Positions 44,799 through 53,945 of a stretch of 64,000 nt of DNA are shown piece by piece (within the stretch, counting starts at the first letter, position 1; each line of letters opens with the position of its first letter). The stretch is taken from the NCBI RefSeq assembly GCF_000412635.1, contig NZ_ASTG01000007.1, forward strand, positions 1 to 64,000. The letters are read 5' to 3'. The DNA comes from Sphingobium bisphenolivorans (GTDB lineage Bacteria > Pseudomonadota > Alphaproteobacteria > Sphingomonadales > Sphingomonadaceae). Below the pieces are notes generated by a model. That model did not search any database. It saw only the letters and a program-made list of their open reading frames with translations, and had not been told where the DNA came from. A program made the translations under genes and the position numbers.

Positions 44799-45551
44799 TC
44801 AATGCCCCGCCATCATCTCCAGCGCCTTGCCGACCGCCAATATCCCCTCCGGCGCGGCGGCGAAACCCATATGGGTGCAATCGACTTCGATCGCCTCGTC
44901 GCGCTCGCCCGGCCGGCCTTTGGCGCAGGCAGGCAGGATCACGCCATCGCGCCGCGACCAGAGGGCGATGGTGGGCACTGGCGGCTTTTCCTCCCGCTTG
45001 CACGGGAAGGGCGGCTGATCCACCGGGAAGCCCGATACCAGTTGATAAAGGCGCCAGGCATGATTGGCGCGCGGATCGCCGGAAAAGGGTGACCCCATGC
45101 TGATCACGCCGCCGACCTTTTCGGGCGCGAACTTGGCATATTCGCGCGCAAACAGGCCGCCCAGGCTCCAGCCTACCAGCGTAACCGGAGCGCCGCTCCG
45201 CTGCCTGATCTCGTCCACGCGTCGATCGATCTGCTCCATGCTGTCAATCCGGGGGCCAAGATTTCGCCCCATGCCCCACCCATAGGCCTCAAATCCGGCT
45301 GCGTTCAGCACCGCCCGCAACGGCTCCATCCGCTGTTCGGGAGCAAGAAATCCGGGGATCAGCAGCAACTGCCGCCCATCGCCCCGGATCGACGCCGACA
45401 GCGCCTTGGCCTGCGCGCGCGTCCGCGCGAAATCGAACGGCACAGCGACGTTGCCGATCAGATGGGGGAAGGAAGGCCTCTCCACCGCGCGAGGGCCAGC
45501 GGCAAGGCGGTCCCTCCAGAAGCTCGCAATGGCATCGGCATAAGGCGGCAC
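44799..45551 (-). CDS. Alpha/beta hydrolase (lipase-like)
   Basis: 250 aa, starting with GTG at 45551. The nucleophile elbow is VGWSLGGLFAREYA (GxSxG), preceded by LLLIPGFLAPEQRM (oxyanion region) and followed by SMGSPFSG. A C-terminal His is expected in CTHMGFAAAPEG. Likely an esterase or lipase-like enzyme of unknown substrate; no export signal is visible. Confidence 0.82.
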   Translation of the reverse strand: MPPYADAIASFWRDRLAAGPRAVERPSFPHLIGNVAVPFDFARTRAQAKALSASIRGDGRQLLLIPGFLAPEQRMEPLRAVLNAAGFEAYGWGMGRNLGPRIDSMEQIDRRVDEIRQRSGAPVTLVGWSLGGLFAREYAKFAPEKVGGVISMGSPFSGDPRANHAWRLYQLVSGFPVDQPPFPCKREEKPPVPTIALWSRRDGVILPACAKGRPGERDEAIEVDCTHMGFAAAPEGILAVGKALEMMAGH

Positions 45552-45663
45552 GAAAATGAAATCCTATTCCTGACGGAGAAAGGTGACATTCTCATGACAA
45601 ACGCGCGCCGCGTCTATCAGTTTCATCAATGAGAACCAACGGTTGGTCGATTGTGACAGGGAC

Positions 45664-46542
45664 TCAGGGCGCCAGCGGAGAAGTCTGCGCCACCGTTCCG
45701 CCATCCGCCGTGCGCAACTGGCGCGGCTCCAATATGGCGGCGGTTTCTATGAGGTCGAGCGCCCTACGCGCCTCCATATAACGGCGCGCGAACTGCATCC
45801 AGCGGTCGGCGGCATTCCGTCCGGGCATCTGCTCGACCTCCGCGAGGGCAGCCCCGACCCGCGCACCGTCCAGATAGCGGATCGCGCGGTCCAGCGCCGC
45901 CTGCGGCCGGGGGGAAGGCGTGGAAGCCTTGTGGATCGAAATCAGCTCATGTGCCTCATGCTCCAGCGCTTCCCACCAACTGGCATTGGACGGCGGGGTC
46001 GTGACCTGATCCGACAGGGCGGTCAGCCCGGCGCGCAGGTCTGCCAGCGTCACCGGTTCCCGCGCTGCATTGATGATGGTGGCGACGGCGCGCGGCTGGG
46101 CCTGCCCGAAGCGAAGCCGCAACTGCCCCTCGATATAGCCGAGCGGCATGCCGGTATCGAGCGCGCGCCGCGCCGCAAAGGCGACCAGCAGCCCTTCCGC
46201 CCGCGCAGCATTGCCGGACGCCGCCTGCGCCTCCACCGTGATGCGGTTGAGCCTTTCTTCCAGCTGGATCACCCGGCTGTCCAGCATCTGCGCGGCATCG
46301 ACGCTCAGCGGCCGCATGCGCGCGGCGGGCATTCCGCCATCCGAGACGGCTGCACGCGGCGCCGGAGCACCGCGCCAGCCCTGGATCTGCGGCAGGGCCC
46401 AGATGGTGAGCAGCACGCCGATGCCAAAGGCGACCAGCAGCAACAGGATAATCAGCCATGAACTGCGCCGGCGCGCGGATGGCACTGCCGCCTTCTCTGT
46501 CGCTGCGCCGTCCTGGTCGCTCATCAAGGGCCTTTCTTCCAT
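45664..46542 (-). CDS. Mitofilin-like (Mic60/COG4223-type) membrane protein
   Basis: 292 aa (or 286 from the ATG at 46524). A short cytoplasmic N-terminus, one transmembrane helix (SSWLIILLLLVAFGIGVLLTIWAL, split at residues 28-51), then a coiled region (DSRVIQLEERLNRITVEAQAA) and a helical periplasmic domain. Position right after hemC-hemD and this architecture match the alphaproteobacterial mitofilin-related proteins encoded in hem clusters. The assignment is by architecture and context, not by strong motif. Confidence 0.6.
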   Translation of the reverse strand: MEERPLMSDQDGAATEKAAVPSARRRSSWLIILLLLVAFGIGVLLTIWALPQIQGWRGAPAPRAAVSDGGMPAARMRPLSVDAAQMLDSRVIQLEERLNRITVEAQAASGNAARAEGLLVAFAARRALDTGMPLGYIEGQLRLRFGQAQPRAVATIINAAREPVTLADLRAGLTALSDQVTTPPSNASWWEALEHEAHELISIHKASTPSPRPQAALDRAIRYLDGARVGAALAEVEQMPGRNAADRWMQFARRYMEARRALDLIETAAILEPRQLRTADGGTVAQTSPLAP

Positions 46543-46552
46543 CTAGCCGCGA

Positions 46553-47221
46553 TCATTTGCACAAAGCGGCGGCAAGAGCCAGCATCCTCTCATCGTCGGG
46601 CCGATCGGGCGTTTCGGCGCTTGCCCAGCCAGTGCCGCAGGCTGCCAGCGCCGCCGGGCTGATGGCGACCAGGTGGAGCGCCCGTCTGCGTTCGCTGCCC
46701 ACGCGCTGCGCCAGCAATTCTCCGGCGCGGGCAGAATGGATCAGCAGCACGCTTCCAGGCTCCAGCCGCTGCGCAAGCCCGTCATCCCCCGTCCGGATCA
46801 TCTCATAGACGGTGATGCGCTCAACCTGCAGCGGTCCCGCCTCCATCGGCGCGACAGTGCGTCCGGCCAGATGCAGCACCGATCTATGCCCATCAGCAGC
46901 GATCATCGCCGCAATGGCACTGGCGTCGGCGTCGCCCGCCGTCACATCGGCAAAGCCCGCTGCCTTCAGCGCCGCCGCCGTCGCGGCGCCTACGGCATAG
47001 GCGGGCAGCGCGCGATAATGTTGGAGGTGTGCGCCTGCCAGCCGCACCGCGTTGGCGCTGGTCAGCAGCAGCGCGTCATAGCGGTCCGAGGCGGGCGGCG
47101 ACCATGGGATCGCGCGCGGAGCAAAGAGCGGCCATACCCGCGCGTCCAGCCCCATCTTCCCTGCCCGTTCGGCCGTTCTGCTCGCTCCCGGCTCAGGCCG
47201 CAGGATGACGAGCGGCCTCAC
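46553..47221 (-). CDS. hemD: Uroporphyrinogen-III synthase
   Basis: 222 aa, starting with GTG at 47221 that overlaps the hemC stop (GTGA). LVILRPEPGASRTAERAGKMG at the N-terminus is split here; YDALLLTSANAVRLAG and LLIHSARAGELLAQRV are the family signatures of this poorly conserved enzyme. It cyclises hydroxymethylbilane to uroporphyrinogen III for heme and B12. Confidence 0.88.
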   Translation of the reverse strand: MRPLVILRPEPGASRTAERAGKMGLDARVWPLFAPRAIPWSPPASDRYDALLLTSANAVRLAGAHLQHYRALPAYAVGAATAAALKAAGFADVTAGDADASAIAAMIAADGHRSVLHLAGRTVAPMEAGPLQVERITVYEMIRTGDDGLAQRLEPGSVLLIHSARAGELLAQRVGSERRRALHLVAISPAALAACGTGWASAETPDRPDDERMLALAAALCK

Positions 47222-48144
47222 GCCTCGAACAGCGCCCGCAGCGCCGGGCTTGCCCGGCCGAGCAGGTCGCGCCCCAATGCGCGCGCGCTCGCCAGATCGC
47301 CTCGCGCTATGTGCACTTCGCCCGCGACGGTTTCCTGCCCGTCCGCGCTCAATATCTCGGCTCGGAGCCGGATCGCCGCCGCGTCCAGCACCGCCAGCGC
47401 CGCGATCGGCGAATGGCAGGTGCCGCCCAGCCCCTCCAGCACTGCCCGCTCCGCGATCACGCAGTCGGCCGTATCCAGATCGCTGATCGTGCCGAGCAGG
47501 TCGAGCATCGCTTCATTGTCGCTCAGCGTCTCGATCCCCACCGCTCCTTGCGATGGCGCGGGCAGCATGATGTCGAGCGGAATGGTGGTCCCGACCTCGC
47601 TCTCGCCCAGCCGGTCGAGCCCGGCCGAGGCCAGCAAGGTCGCATGCGCCTCCCCCGCCGCCAGCTTGGCGAGGCGCGTGGCGACATTGCCGCGAAACAG
47701 CACGACCTGCGCGTCCGGGCGCAGCCGCCTTACCTGTGCGGAGCGGCGCGGCGAACTGGTGCCGATCACCGGCCGCTCCGGCAGCGCCTCGAAACTCTCC
47801 GCGCCCACCAGCCGATCGCGCACGTCGGCACGCGGCAGCATCGCCGCGATGCGGATCGCGGCCGGCCGGATCGTCTCGACATCCTTCATCGAGTGGACGG
47901 CAAAGTCGATCTCGCCCCCTATCAGAGCGCGGTCCAGTTCCTTGGTCCACAGCGCCTTGCCGCCGATGTCCGCCAGCGCGCGATCCTGAATACGGTCGCC
48001 GCTGGTCTGCACGGTGACGATCGTCACATCTTCCGCATCCCAGCCATGCCGGGCACAGAGCGCCTCCCTCGTCATCCGCGCCTGTGCAAGCGCGAGCGGG
48101 GAACCACGGGTGCCAAGGCGAAGCGGACGGGAGGGCTTTTGCAT
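47218..48144 (-). CDS. hemC: Porphobilinogen deaminase (hydroxymethylbilane synthase)
   Basis: 308 aa from the ATG at 48144. LRLGTRGSPLALAQA, DKALWTKELDRALI-type GGKALWTKELDRALIGGEID, VHSMKDVETI and GTSSPRRSAQV are diagnostic. The dipyrromethane cofactor Cys is normally in a G-x-C-x-x-P motif; here LGGTCHSPIAALAV provides it. It polymerises four porphobilinogens. Divergent from tsaD with a 45-bp spacer. Confidence 0.95.
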   Translation of the reverse strand: MQKPSRPLRLGTRGSPLALAQARMTREALCARHGWDAEDVTIVTVQTSGDRIQDRALADIGGKALWTKELDRALIGGEIDFAVHSMKDVETIRPAAIRIAAMLPRADVRDRLVGAESFEALPERPVIGTSSPRRSAQVRRLRPDAQVVLFRGNVATRLAKLAAGEAHATLLASAGLDRLGESEVGTTIPLDIMLPAPSQGAVGIETLSDNEAMLDLLGTISDLDTADCVIAERAVLEGLGGTCHSPIAALAVLDAAAIRLRAEILSADGQETVAGEVHIARGDLASARALGRDLLGRASPALRALFEA

Positions 48145-48189
48145 GATGCCGCTTGCTCTAATGGGCGCGGACATTAGATGGAAGCGGCA

Positions 48190-49224
48190 ATGACGATCAT
48201 CCTTGGCCTGGAATCTAGCTGCGACGAGACGGCGGCGGCGCTGGTGACGGCCGAGGGCAAGATCCTCGCCCACCGGCTTGCCACGCAGGAGGAGGCGCAC
48301 CGCCCCTATGGCGGCGTGGTGCCCGAAATCGCCGCGCGCGCCCATGTGGAGGCACTCGCCCCGCTGATCGAGGCGGCGCTCGATGATGCGGAGCTGAAAC
48401 TCAGCGATGTGGACGTGATCGCCGCGACGGCCGGCCCCGGCCTGATCGGCGGCGTGATGGTCGGCCTGGTCACCGGCAAGGCCCTGGCCCACGCGGCGGG
48501 CAAGCCGCTGGTGGCGGTCAACCATCTGGAAGGCCACGCGCTCTCACCCCGCCTAGCCGATCCGTCGCTGCGATTTCCCTATCTGCTGCTGCTGGTGTCG
48601 GGCGGCCATTGTCAGCTTCTCCATGTGCGCGGGCCTGGCGACTATGCCCGGCTCGCCACCACCATCGACGACGCCTCGGGCGAGGCTTTCGACAAGACGG
48701 CCAAGCTGCTCGGCCTCGGCTATCCCGGCGGCCCGGCCGTCGAGAAAGCCGCTGCTGAGGGCAACGGAAAGGCGGTGCCCCTACCGCGCCCCCTGGTCGG
48801 CACGGCTGAACCGCATTTTTCCTTCGCCGGACTGAAAAGCGCGGTGATGCGCGCCGCTCAGTCGGGGCGCTATTCGACGCAGGACATCGCCGCCAGCTTC
48901 CAGCAAGCGGTGATCGACTGCCTGATCGACCGGACCGAGCGTCAGCTTGCCGGCCTCACCGACATCACGGCGCTCGTCGTGGCAGGCGGTGTCGCCGCGA
49001 ACCAGTCGATCCGCGCCGCGCTGGAAGCGCTGGCCGCGCGCCACGATCTGCCCTTCGTCGCACCGCCGCTTTGGCTTTGCACCGACAATGCGGCAATGAT
49101 CGCATGGGCGGGGGCCGAGCGCTACGCCGCTGGACTGGTCGACGACCTCACGGTCCCAGCGCGTCCGCGCTGGCCGCTCGACCCGGACGCGGAAAAGGCG
49201 CGCGGAGCAGGAGTGAAGGCATGA
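48190..49224 (+). CDS. tsaD: tRNA threonylcarbamoyltransferase TsaD
   Basis: 344 aa from the ATG at 48190. [38 protein letters not shown] and the metal-binding H-x-x-x-H ([10 protein letters not shown]) with [16 protein letters not shown] and [12 protein letters not shown] define the ASKHA-fold Kae1/TsaD family. It installs t6A37 on ANN-decoding tRNAs with TsaB/TsaE/TsaC. gpsA overlaps its stop by four bases. Confidence 0.96.
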   Translation: MTIILGLESSCDETAAALVTAEGKILAHRLATQEEAHRPYGGVVPEIAARAHVEALAPLIEAALDDAELKLSDVDVIAATAGPGLIGGVMVGLVTGKALAHAAGKPLVAVNHLEGHALSPRLADPSLRFPYLLLLVSGGHCQLLHVRGPGDYARLATTIDDASGEAFDKTAKLLGLGYPGGPAVEKAAAEGNGKAVPLPRPLVGTAEPHFSFAGLKSAVMRAAQSGRYSTQDIAASFQQAVIDCLIDRTERQLAGLTDITALVVAGGVAANQSIRAALEALAARHDLPFVAPPLWLCTDNAAMIAWAGAERYAAGLVDDLTVPARPRWPLDPDAEKARGAGVKA

Positions 49225-50192
49225 AGGCAGGCGTCATCGGAGCAGGCGCATGGGGCACGGCCCTCGCGCAGACGCTTGCCGCGAACGGCCAGCATGTCCG
49301 CCTCTGGGCGCTCGAACCCGAAGTGGTCGAGGCGGTGAACAGCGATCGGCAGAACCCGCTCTACCTGCCCGGTATTCCCTTGAGCGCTTCGATCGAGGCG
49401 ACCGGCGACATCGCCGCGATGGCCGACCGGGACATGCTGCTGATCGTCAGCCCGGCCCAGCATCTGCGCAGCGTCGTGGCACAGGCGCCGGCGGGCACGC
49501 CGCTCATCCTCTGCTCAAAGGGCATAGAGGCGGGCAGCAGCCTGCTCATGTCCGAAGTCGCGGCGCAGGCGCAGCCGACATCCCCGATCGCCGTTCTTTC
49601 CGGCCCGACCTTCGCGCACGAGGTGGCGAAGGGCCTGCCCACCGCGATCACGCTCGCCTGCGGCGACGCGGAGCTTGCAGCGCGGATCGCGGCGCGGATC
49701 GCCCGGCCGGCCTTCCGCCCCTATCTCTCCGACGATGTCGTCGGTGCGGAGATCGGGGGCGCGGTCAAGAATGTACTCGCCATCGCCTGCGGTGTCGCGG
49801 AGGGCGCGGGCCTTGGCCTCAACGCCCGCGCTTCCTTGATCAGCCGGGGTTTCGCCGAAATGACCCGCTTCGGCCTTGCTCGGGGCGCCCGGGCGGAGAC
49901 GCTGGGCGGCCTCTCAGGCCTTGGCGACCTGGTCCTCACCTGTTCGTCGACCAACAGCCGTAACTTCTCGCTGGGCAAGGGGTTGGGCGAGGGGCAGTCT
50001 GCCCAGCAGCTGCTCGCAAACCGCCGTACCGTGGCGGAAGGAGCCTTCACCGCCCCCGTTCTGCGCGAAGCCGCCCGCGCCGCGCAGGTGGAAATGCCGG
50101 TAGTGGAGGCCGTGTGCGCGCTGCTGGAAGAGGCCGCGCCGCTCGCCCAGGTGATGGACGCGCTGCTCGCCCGTCCGCTGCGCGCGGAATAA
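49221..50192 (+). CDS. gpsA: Glycerol-3-phosphate dehydrogenase [NAD(P)+]
   Basis: 323 aa. [17 protein letters not shown] is the dinucleotide motif; [45 protein letters not shown] (catalytic Lys region) and [19 protein letters not shown] match GpsA throughout. It makes sn-glycerol-3-phosphate for phospholipid synthesis. It overlaps tsaD (ATGA) and is followed by a flippase-like gene. Confidence 0.95.
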   Translation: MKAGVIGAGAWGTALAQTLAANGQHVRLWALEPEVVEAVNSDRQNPLYLPGIPLSASIEATGDIAAMADRDMLLIVSPAQHLRSVVAQAPAGTPLILCSKGIEAGSSLLMSEVAAQAQPTSPIAVLSGPTFAHEVAKGLPTAITLACGDAELAARIAARIARPAFRPYLSDDVVGAEIGGAVKNVLAIACGVAEGAGLGLNARASLISRGFAEMTRFGLARGARAETLGGLSGLGDLVLTCSSTNSRNFSLGKGLGEGQSAQQLLANRRTVAEGAFTAPVLREAARAAQVEMPVVEAVCALLEEAAPLAQVMDALLARPLRAE

Positions 50193-50239
50193 TCGTCGCG
50201 CTTCCGGCAGATACTGCTACATTGCGGCCCGAAAAGACG

Positions 50240-51760
50240 ATGCGACAGGGGGATCAGATTTCTTTGGCGGCCGATAGCGCCTCTCCCGCGCAGCAGGATG
50301 ATATCGCCGCGCTTGCCAAGGGGGGCCGGACCAATGTGTTCGGCTTCCTGCTGCGCCTCGCCGCGCGCCTGCCCTTCCTGTTCATCGCCGGCCGCTGGTA
50401 TGGGGCCGATGCGCTCGGCCGTTTCGCCTATGCCGTGCTGGTCGTGGAGTTCGTGGCGCAACTCGCCACCCTTGGCCTTAAGCGCGGCCTCGCTGGCGCG
50501 CTTGCCCAGACCGAGCGCCCGCACAGCCATGTCGTCACTGACGCCATGCTGGTGACGCTGATCGCGGCGTTGATCGGCAGCGGTATTCTGGTCGCCTTTC
50601 CTCACGCGATGTTCCCCAACAGCGGCATCAACGGCCTCGACCGGCTGCTGGCGCTGATCGTCATCGCCGTGGCGTGCTCCGACGTGGCGCTCGCCGCCTG
50701 TGCCTACCGCTTCGATATCGGCGCCACGGTGCGGGCGCGATCGATCATAGAGCCATGGGCGATCAGCATCGGCGCCTTTTCCTTCGCCTTTTATTCGACG
50801 CGCGACGGCCTCATCCTTTCCTATGTCCTCTCGATGGTCGCGGCGCTGGTCGCCTCGATCATTCCAATGACCCGCCATTATGGCATCCCCTATGGCTGGC
50901 GTCCCGACCCCGGCCGGCTTTGGCGCCTCGCGCGGCGAAACCTGCCCCTTGCGGCGGCGGACGGGGTCGAGTGGGGCTCGCGCCGCCTTGACCTGGCAAT
51001 CCTTGGCCTGTTCGTCAGCCCGGCCGTGGTTGGCGTCTATTATGTCGCGCAGCAGGTCGCCTCCTTGCCGCAAAAGCTCAAGACCAGCTTCGATCCGATC
51101 CTTGGCCCGGTCATCACCCGCAACCTTGCCGAGGGGAATCTGGCCGCCATTGCACGACAGGTGAGTCAGGTCGGCTTCTGGATCATCGCGGCACAGGCGG
51201 GCATCGCCCTGGCGCTTGGCATCCCCGGAGAGGCGGTGATGGGATTGGTCGGACCGCACTTCGTCGGCGGCACCGGCGCGCTCGCCTTCCTGCTGCTGGC
51301 CGAAGTTGTCGCCGCTACCGCGGTGGTCAGCGAATCGGCGCTCGTCTATATAGCGCGGCACCGTAACTTGGTGATTTCGCTGTTGATGATCGCGGTGCAG
51401 GCGGGGCTCAGTTTCGCGCTGATCATGCTCGCGCGCCATCTGCGGCTTCCCCCCATGGCGATCGCGGCGGCGCCCGCGCTGGCGCTCTGCCTGGCGCTGG
51501 GCGTTAGCGCCCTGATCAAGGCGCGGCTTCTGTCCCACCTGCTCGGTGCCCGGATCAACGCGTGGCGCTGGCCGCTGCTGAGCGCGTCTGGCGTGGCCTG
51601 TCTCGTCGGCTCCGCCTTCGTCGCCTTGCCCGCCCGTTTCGAATGGGTCGAGCTGGTCTTCGGCGTCGCGACGATCCTCGCCGTCTATGGGGTAGTCATC
51701 TGGCGCTGGGGCTTCGGCCCGGATGACCGGGCGCTGTTCAAGAAGCAAAAAGCCGCCTGA
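50240..51760 (+). CDS. Polysaccharide export/flippase-like membrane protein (MOP superfamily, Wzx-type)
   Basis: 506 aa from the ATG at 50240. About 12-14 hydrophobic segments. The N-terminal GGRTNVFGFLLRLAARLPFLFIAGRWYGADALGRFAYA is typical of the oligosaccharide flippase family. Expected role is moving undecaprenyl-linked sugars across the inner membrane. No glycosyltransferases are adjacent, so the glycan is unknown. Confidence 0.8.
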   Translation: MRQGDQISLAADSASPAQQDDIAALAKGGRTNVFGFLLRLAARLPFLFIAGRWYGADALGRFAYAVLVVEFVAQLATLGLKRGLAGALAQTERPHSHVVTDAMLVTLIAALIGSGILVAFPHAMFPNSGINGLDRLLALIVIAVACSDVALAACAYRFDIGATVRARSIIEPWAISIGAFSFAFYSTRDGLILSYVLSMVAALVASIIPMTRHYGIPYGWRPDPGRLWRLARRNLPLAAADGVEWGSRRLDLAILGLFVSPAVVGVYYVAQQVASLPQKLKTSFDPILGPVITRNLAEGNLAAIARQVSQVGFWIIAAQAGIALALGIPGEAVMGLVGPHFVGGTGALAFLLLAEVVAATAVVSESALVYIARHRNLVISLLMIAVQAGLSFALIMLARHLRLPPMAIAAAPALALCLALGVSALIKARLLSHLLGARINAWRWPLLSASGVACLVGSAFVALPARFEWVELVFGVATILAVYGVVIWRWGFGPDDRALFKKQKAA

Positions 51761-51790
51761 ACAGGGCGGGCATCAGCCGGGACGCTCAAG

Positions 51791-52792
51791 TCACCCCAGC
51801 GTCGCTGCGCGAATCGCCTGCAAGTCCGCCTCCGGCCGCGCTCCCCAGTGCGAGATCACCTCGGCCGCCGCCGCCGCGCCCAGCTTCAAGCACTGCTCGA
51901 CGGCCAGCCCTTCCAGATGCCCCGCCAGGAAGCCGGCCGCGAACAGGTCGCCCGCGCCGGTCGTGTCGATCACCTCGGCGACGAGGGCGGCATGCGCCTC
52001 GTAGCGGGTGCCATCGACCACGGCGACAGCGCCCTTCTCGCTGCGCGTCGATACCAGCACCGGCACCTTGGCGGCGATCGCGGCCACCGCCTTGTCGAAA
52101 TCGTCGATCTGGGCAAGCGACTGGATCTCACCCTCATTGGAGAAGAGAATGTCGATCAGCCCCTGGTCGATCAGGTCGATGAAATCGGCGCGATGCCGGT
52201 CGATCACGAAATTGTCGGACAGGGTGAAGGCGACCTTCCTTCCCGCCCCGCGCGCCGCATCGATCGCGGCCCGCATCGCCGCGCGCGGTTGTTCCGGGTC
52301 CCAGAGATAGCCTTCGAGATAGAGGATGCTGGCCGATCGGATCAGTTCCAGGTCCAGCGCTGTCTCGGGAAGGAACTGCGACGCTCCCAGAAAGGTGTTC
52401 ATCGTCCGCTGCGCATCGGGCGTTACCAGGATCAGGCAGCGGGCTGTCGGCACATCGCCCTTCGCCACCGGCGTCTCGTAACGGATGCCGAGCGCGCGCA
52501 CGTCATGCGCGAAGACGGCGCCCAACTGGTCGTCATTCACCTGACCGATAAAGCCACACTTCTTGCCCAACGCCGCGAGCCCCGCGAGCGTATTGGCGGC
52601 CGATCCGCCGCTGATTTCCTTGCCCGAGCCCATGTCGGCATAAAGGCTCTCGGCGGTCGCGGCGTCGATCAGCTGCATGCCGCCCTTGGTCAGCGCATGT
52701 TCGGCGATGAACGCGTCGTCGCTGGGCGCGAGCACGTCGACAATGGCGTTCCCAATGGCGACAACGTCCAGCGTGGGGGCAGCAGCGGTCAC
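51791..52792 (-). CDS. PfkB-family sugar kinase, adenosine-kinase type
   Basis: 333 aa from a GTG at 52792 with AAGGAT 9 bases upstream; the frame extends further but those residues look untranslated. PfkB signatures are GGSAANTLAGLAALGKKCGFIGQV and the C-terminal DTTGAGDLFAAGFLAG with the catalytic Asp. The N-terminus LDVVAIGNAIVDVLAPSDDAFI is characteristic of alphaproteobacterial adenosine kinases; ribokinase-like alternatives cannot be excluded. Confidence 0.87.
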   Translation of the reverse strand: MTAAAPTLDVVAIGNAIVDVLAPSDDAFIAEHALTKGGMQLIDAATAESLYADMGSGKEISGGSAANTLAGLAALGKKCGFIGQVNDDQLGAVFAHDVRALGIRYETPVAKGDVPTARCLILVTPDAQRTMNTFLGASQFLPETALDLELIRSASILYLEGYLWDPEQPRAAMRAAIDAARGAGRKVAFTLSDNFVIDRHRADFIDLIDQGLIDILFSNEGEIQSLAQIDDFDKAVAAIAAKVPVLVSTRSEKGAVAVVDGTRYEAHAALVAEVIDTTGAGDLFAAGFLAGHLEGLAVEQCLKLGAAAAAEVISHWGARPEADLQAIRAATLG

Positions 52793-52902
52793 GCGATATC
52801 CTTCATCATGAGCCTGAAAATTTCGCGCTTCTCTATCGAGGCGAAGGGCGGGGCGCAACGCCGCTGATTGACCGCAGCCATGCGGCGGGGAATAGCTGGC
52901 TT

Positions 52903-53571
52903 ATGCTTCTTACCGCAGCGTTGCGCGCCTTTCCCTCGATCTTCCATCCCGCAGCGCTGCGGCTGCTGGTCAAGACCCTGTTCCTGACGCTGCTCGCCTT
53001 TCTGCTCCTGGCGGCGGCCCTCTGGGGTGGCTTCCATATGGTCCGCCTTCATTTCGGCTGGGGCGGGGGAGGGCTGGCGGAGGCCGTCGCCACCACGATC
53101 GTCCTTGCCGCCGCCGCATGGCTGCTGTTCCGCGCGGCCGCGATGGCGATCATGAATCTTTTCGCGGACGACATCGTCACGGCCGTGGAACGGGACAGCT
53201 ATCCGCGGGCGGCCGCGGCGGCCCGGTCCGTGGGCTGGAGCCGCAGCCTGGCACTGGCGCTGGCCTCCGTTGGGCGCGCGATCGGCTGGAACCTCCTTGC
53301 GCTTCCCCTCTATCTGCTGCTGCTGGCGACGGGTGTCGGCACGCTCGGCCTGTTCCTGATTGTTAACGCCATGCTGCTCGGCCGCGACCTTGCCGACATG
53401 GTCGAGCCGCGCCATCCCGATCTGCCGCCGCTCCGGCGCGGCAGCCGGTGGCTCCTCGGCCTCGTCTCGGCGCTTCTGTTCCTTGTGCCGCTGGTCAACC
53501 TGCTTGCGCCGATCTGGAGCGCGGCTATGGCGGTGCACATGCTGCATGGGTCCCGAAGGAAAGCCATATGA
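52903..53571 (+). CDS. EI24-domain (CysZ-like) membrane protein
   Basis: 222 aa with about four to six hydrophobic segments. The N-terminal LTAALRAFPSIFHPAALRLLVKTLFLTLLAFLLLAAAL region and the WNLLALPLYLLLLATGVGT-LGLFLIVNAMLLGRD segment match the EI24 family, which includes the sulfate permease CysZ. Its substrate is not known. It overlaps the following lipoprotein gene by four bases. Confidence 0.8.
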   Translation: MLLTAALRAFPSIFHPAALRLLVKTLFLTLLAFLLLAAALWGGFHMVRLHFGWGGGGLAEAVATTIVLAAAAWLLFRAAAMAIMNLFADDIVTAVERDSYPRAAAAARSVGWSRSLALALASVGRAIGWNLLALPLYLLLLATGVGTLGLFLIVNAMLLGRDLADMVEPRHPDLPPLRRGSRWLLGLVSALLFLVPLVNLLAPIWSAAMAVHMLHGSRRKAI

Positions 53572-53939
53572 TCCGCTGCCGTCCGGCTCTCGCCGTGCTT
53601 CTCTCGCTGCCGCTGGCCGCCTGCGGTGGCGTTGTGCCGCCGCCGCCGTCCCGGATCGCTGCGCCGCCGGCTGGCCCGCCCGCCAGCGCCTTCACCAAGT
53701 CCGGTCCGCTGATCGGTATGGACGCCCGGCACCTCACGCAGAAGTTCGGCACGCCCCGCCTCGACATTCGCGAAAGCACGATGCGCAAGCTTCAGTTCGG
53801 CAACGGGCGCTGCGTCCTCGACGCCTATCTCTATGTCCCGCCGCAGGGGAAGGAGCCGCTCGTCACCCATGTCGATGCCCGCTCGCCTGCGGGTGCGGAC
53901 ATGGACCCGGCCAGCTGCGCCGCCGCGCTCCAGCGCTGA
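53568..53939 (+). CDS. Putative lipoprotein, SmpA/BamE-like domain
   Basis: 123 aa from the ATG at 53568. The signal peptide ends in the lipobox LAAC (Cys19), followed by a Pro-rich stretch. The remaining region with LIGMDARHLTQKFGTPRLDIRE and LQFGNGRCVLDAYLYV resembles the SmpA/OmlA fold by pattern (a helix ending in 'LGxP', then beta strands). The assignment is tentative. Translationally coupled to the EI24 protein. Confidence 0.68.
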   Translation: MIRCRPALAVLLSLPLAACGGVVPPPPSRIAAPPAGPPASAFTKSGPLIGMDARHLTQKFGTPRLDIRESTMRKLQFGNGRCVLDAYLYVPPQGKEPLVTHVDARSPAGADMDPASCAAALQR

Positions 53940-53945
53940 TTCTTC

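Noticed and set aside
49721-51748. Long minus-strand open frame (675 codons) opposite gpsA and the flippase gene
   Set aside because: It is antisense to two clearly conserved genes and its translation is low-complexity Arg/Gly/Gln-rich, a common artefact of GC-rich codon bias.
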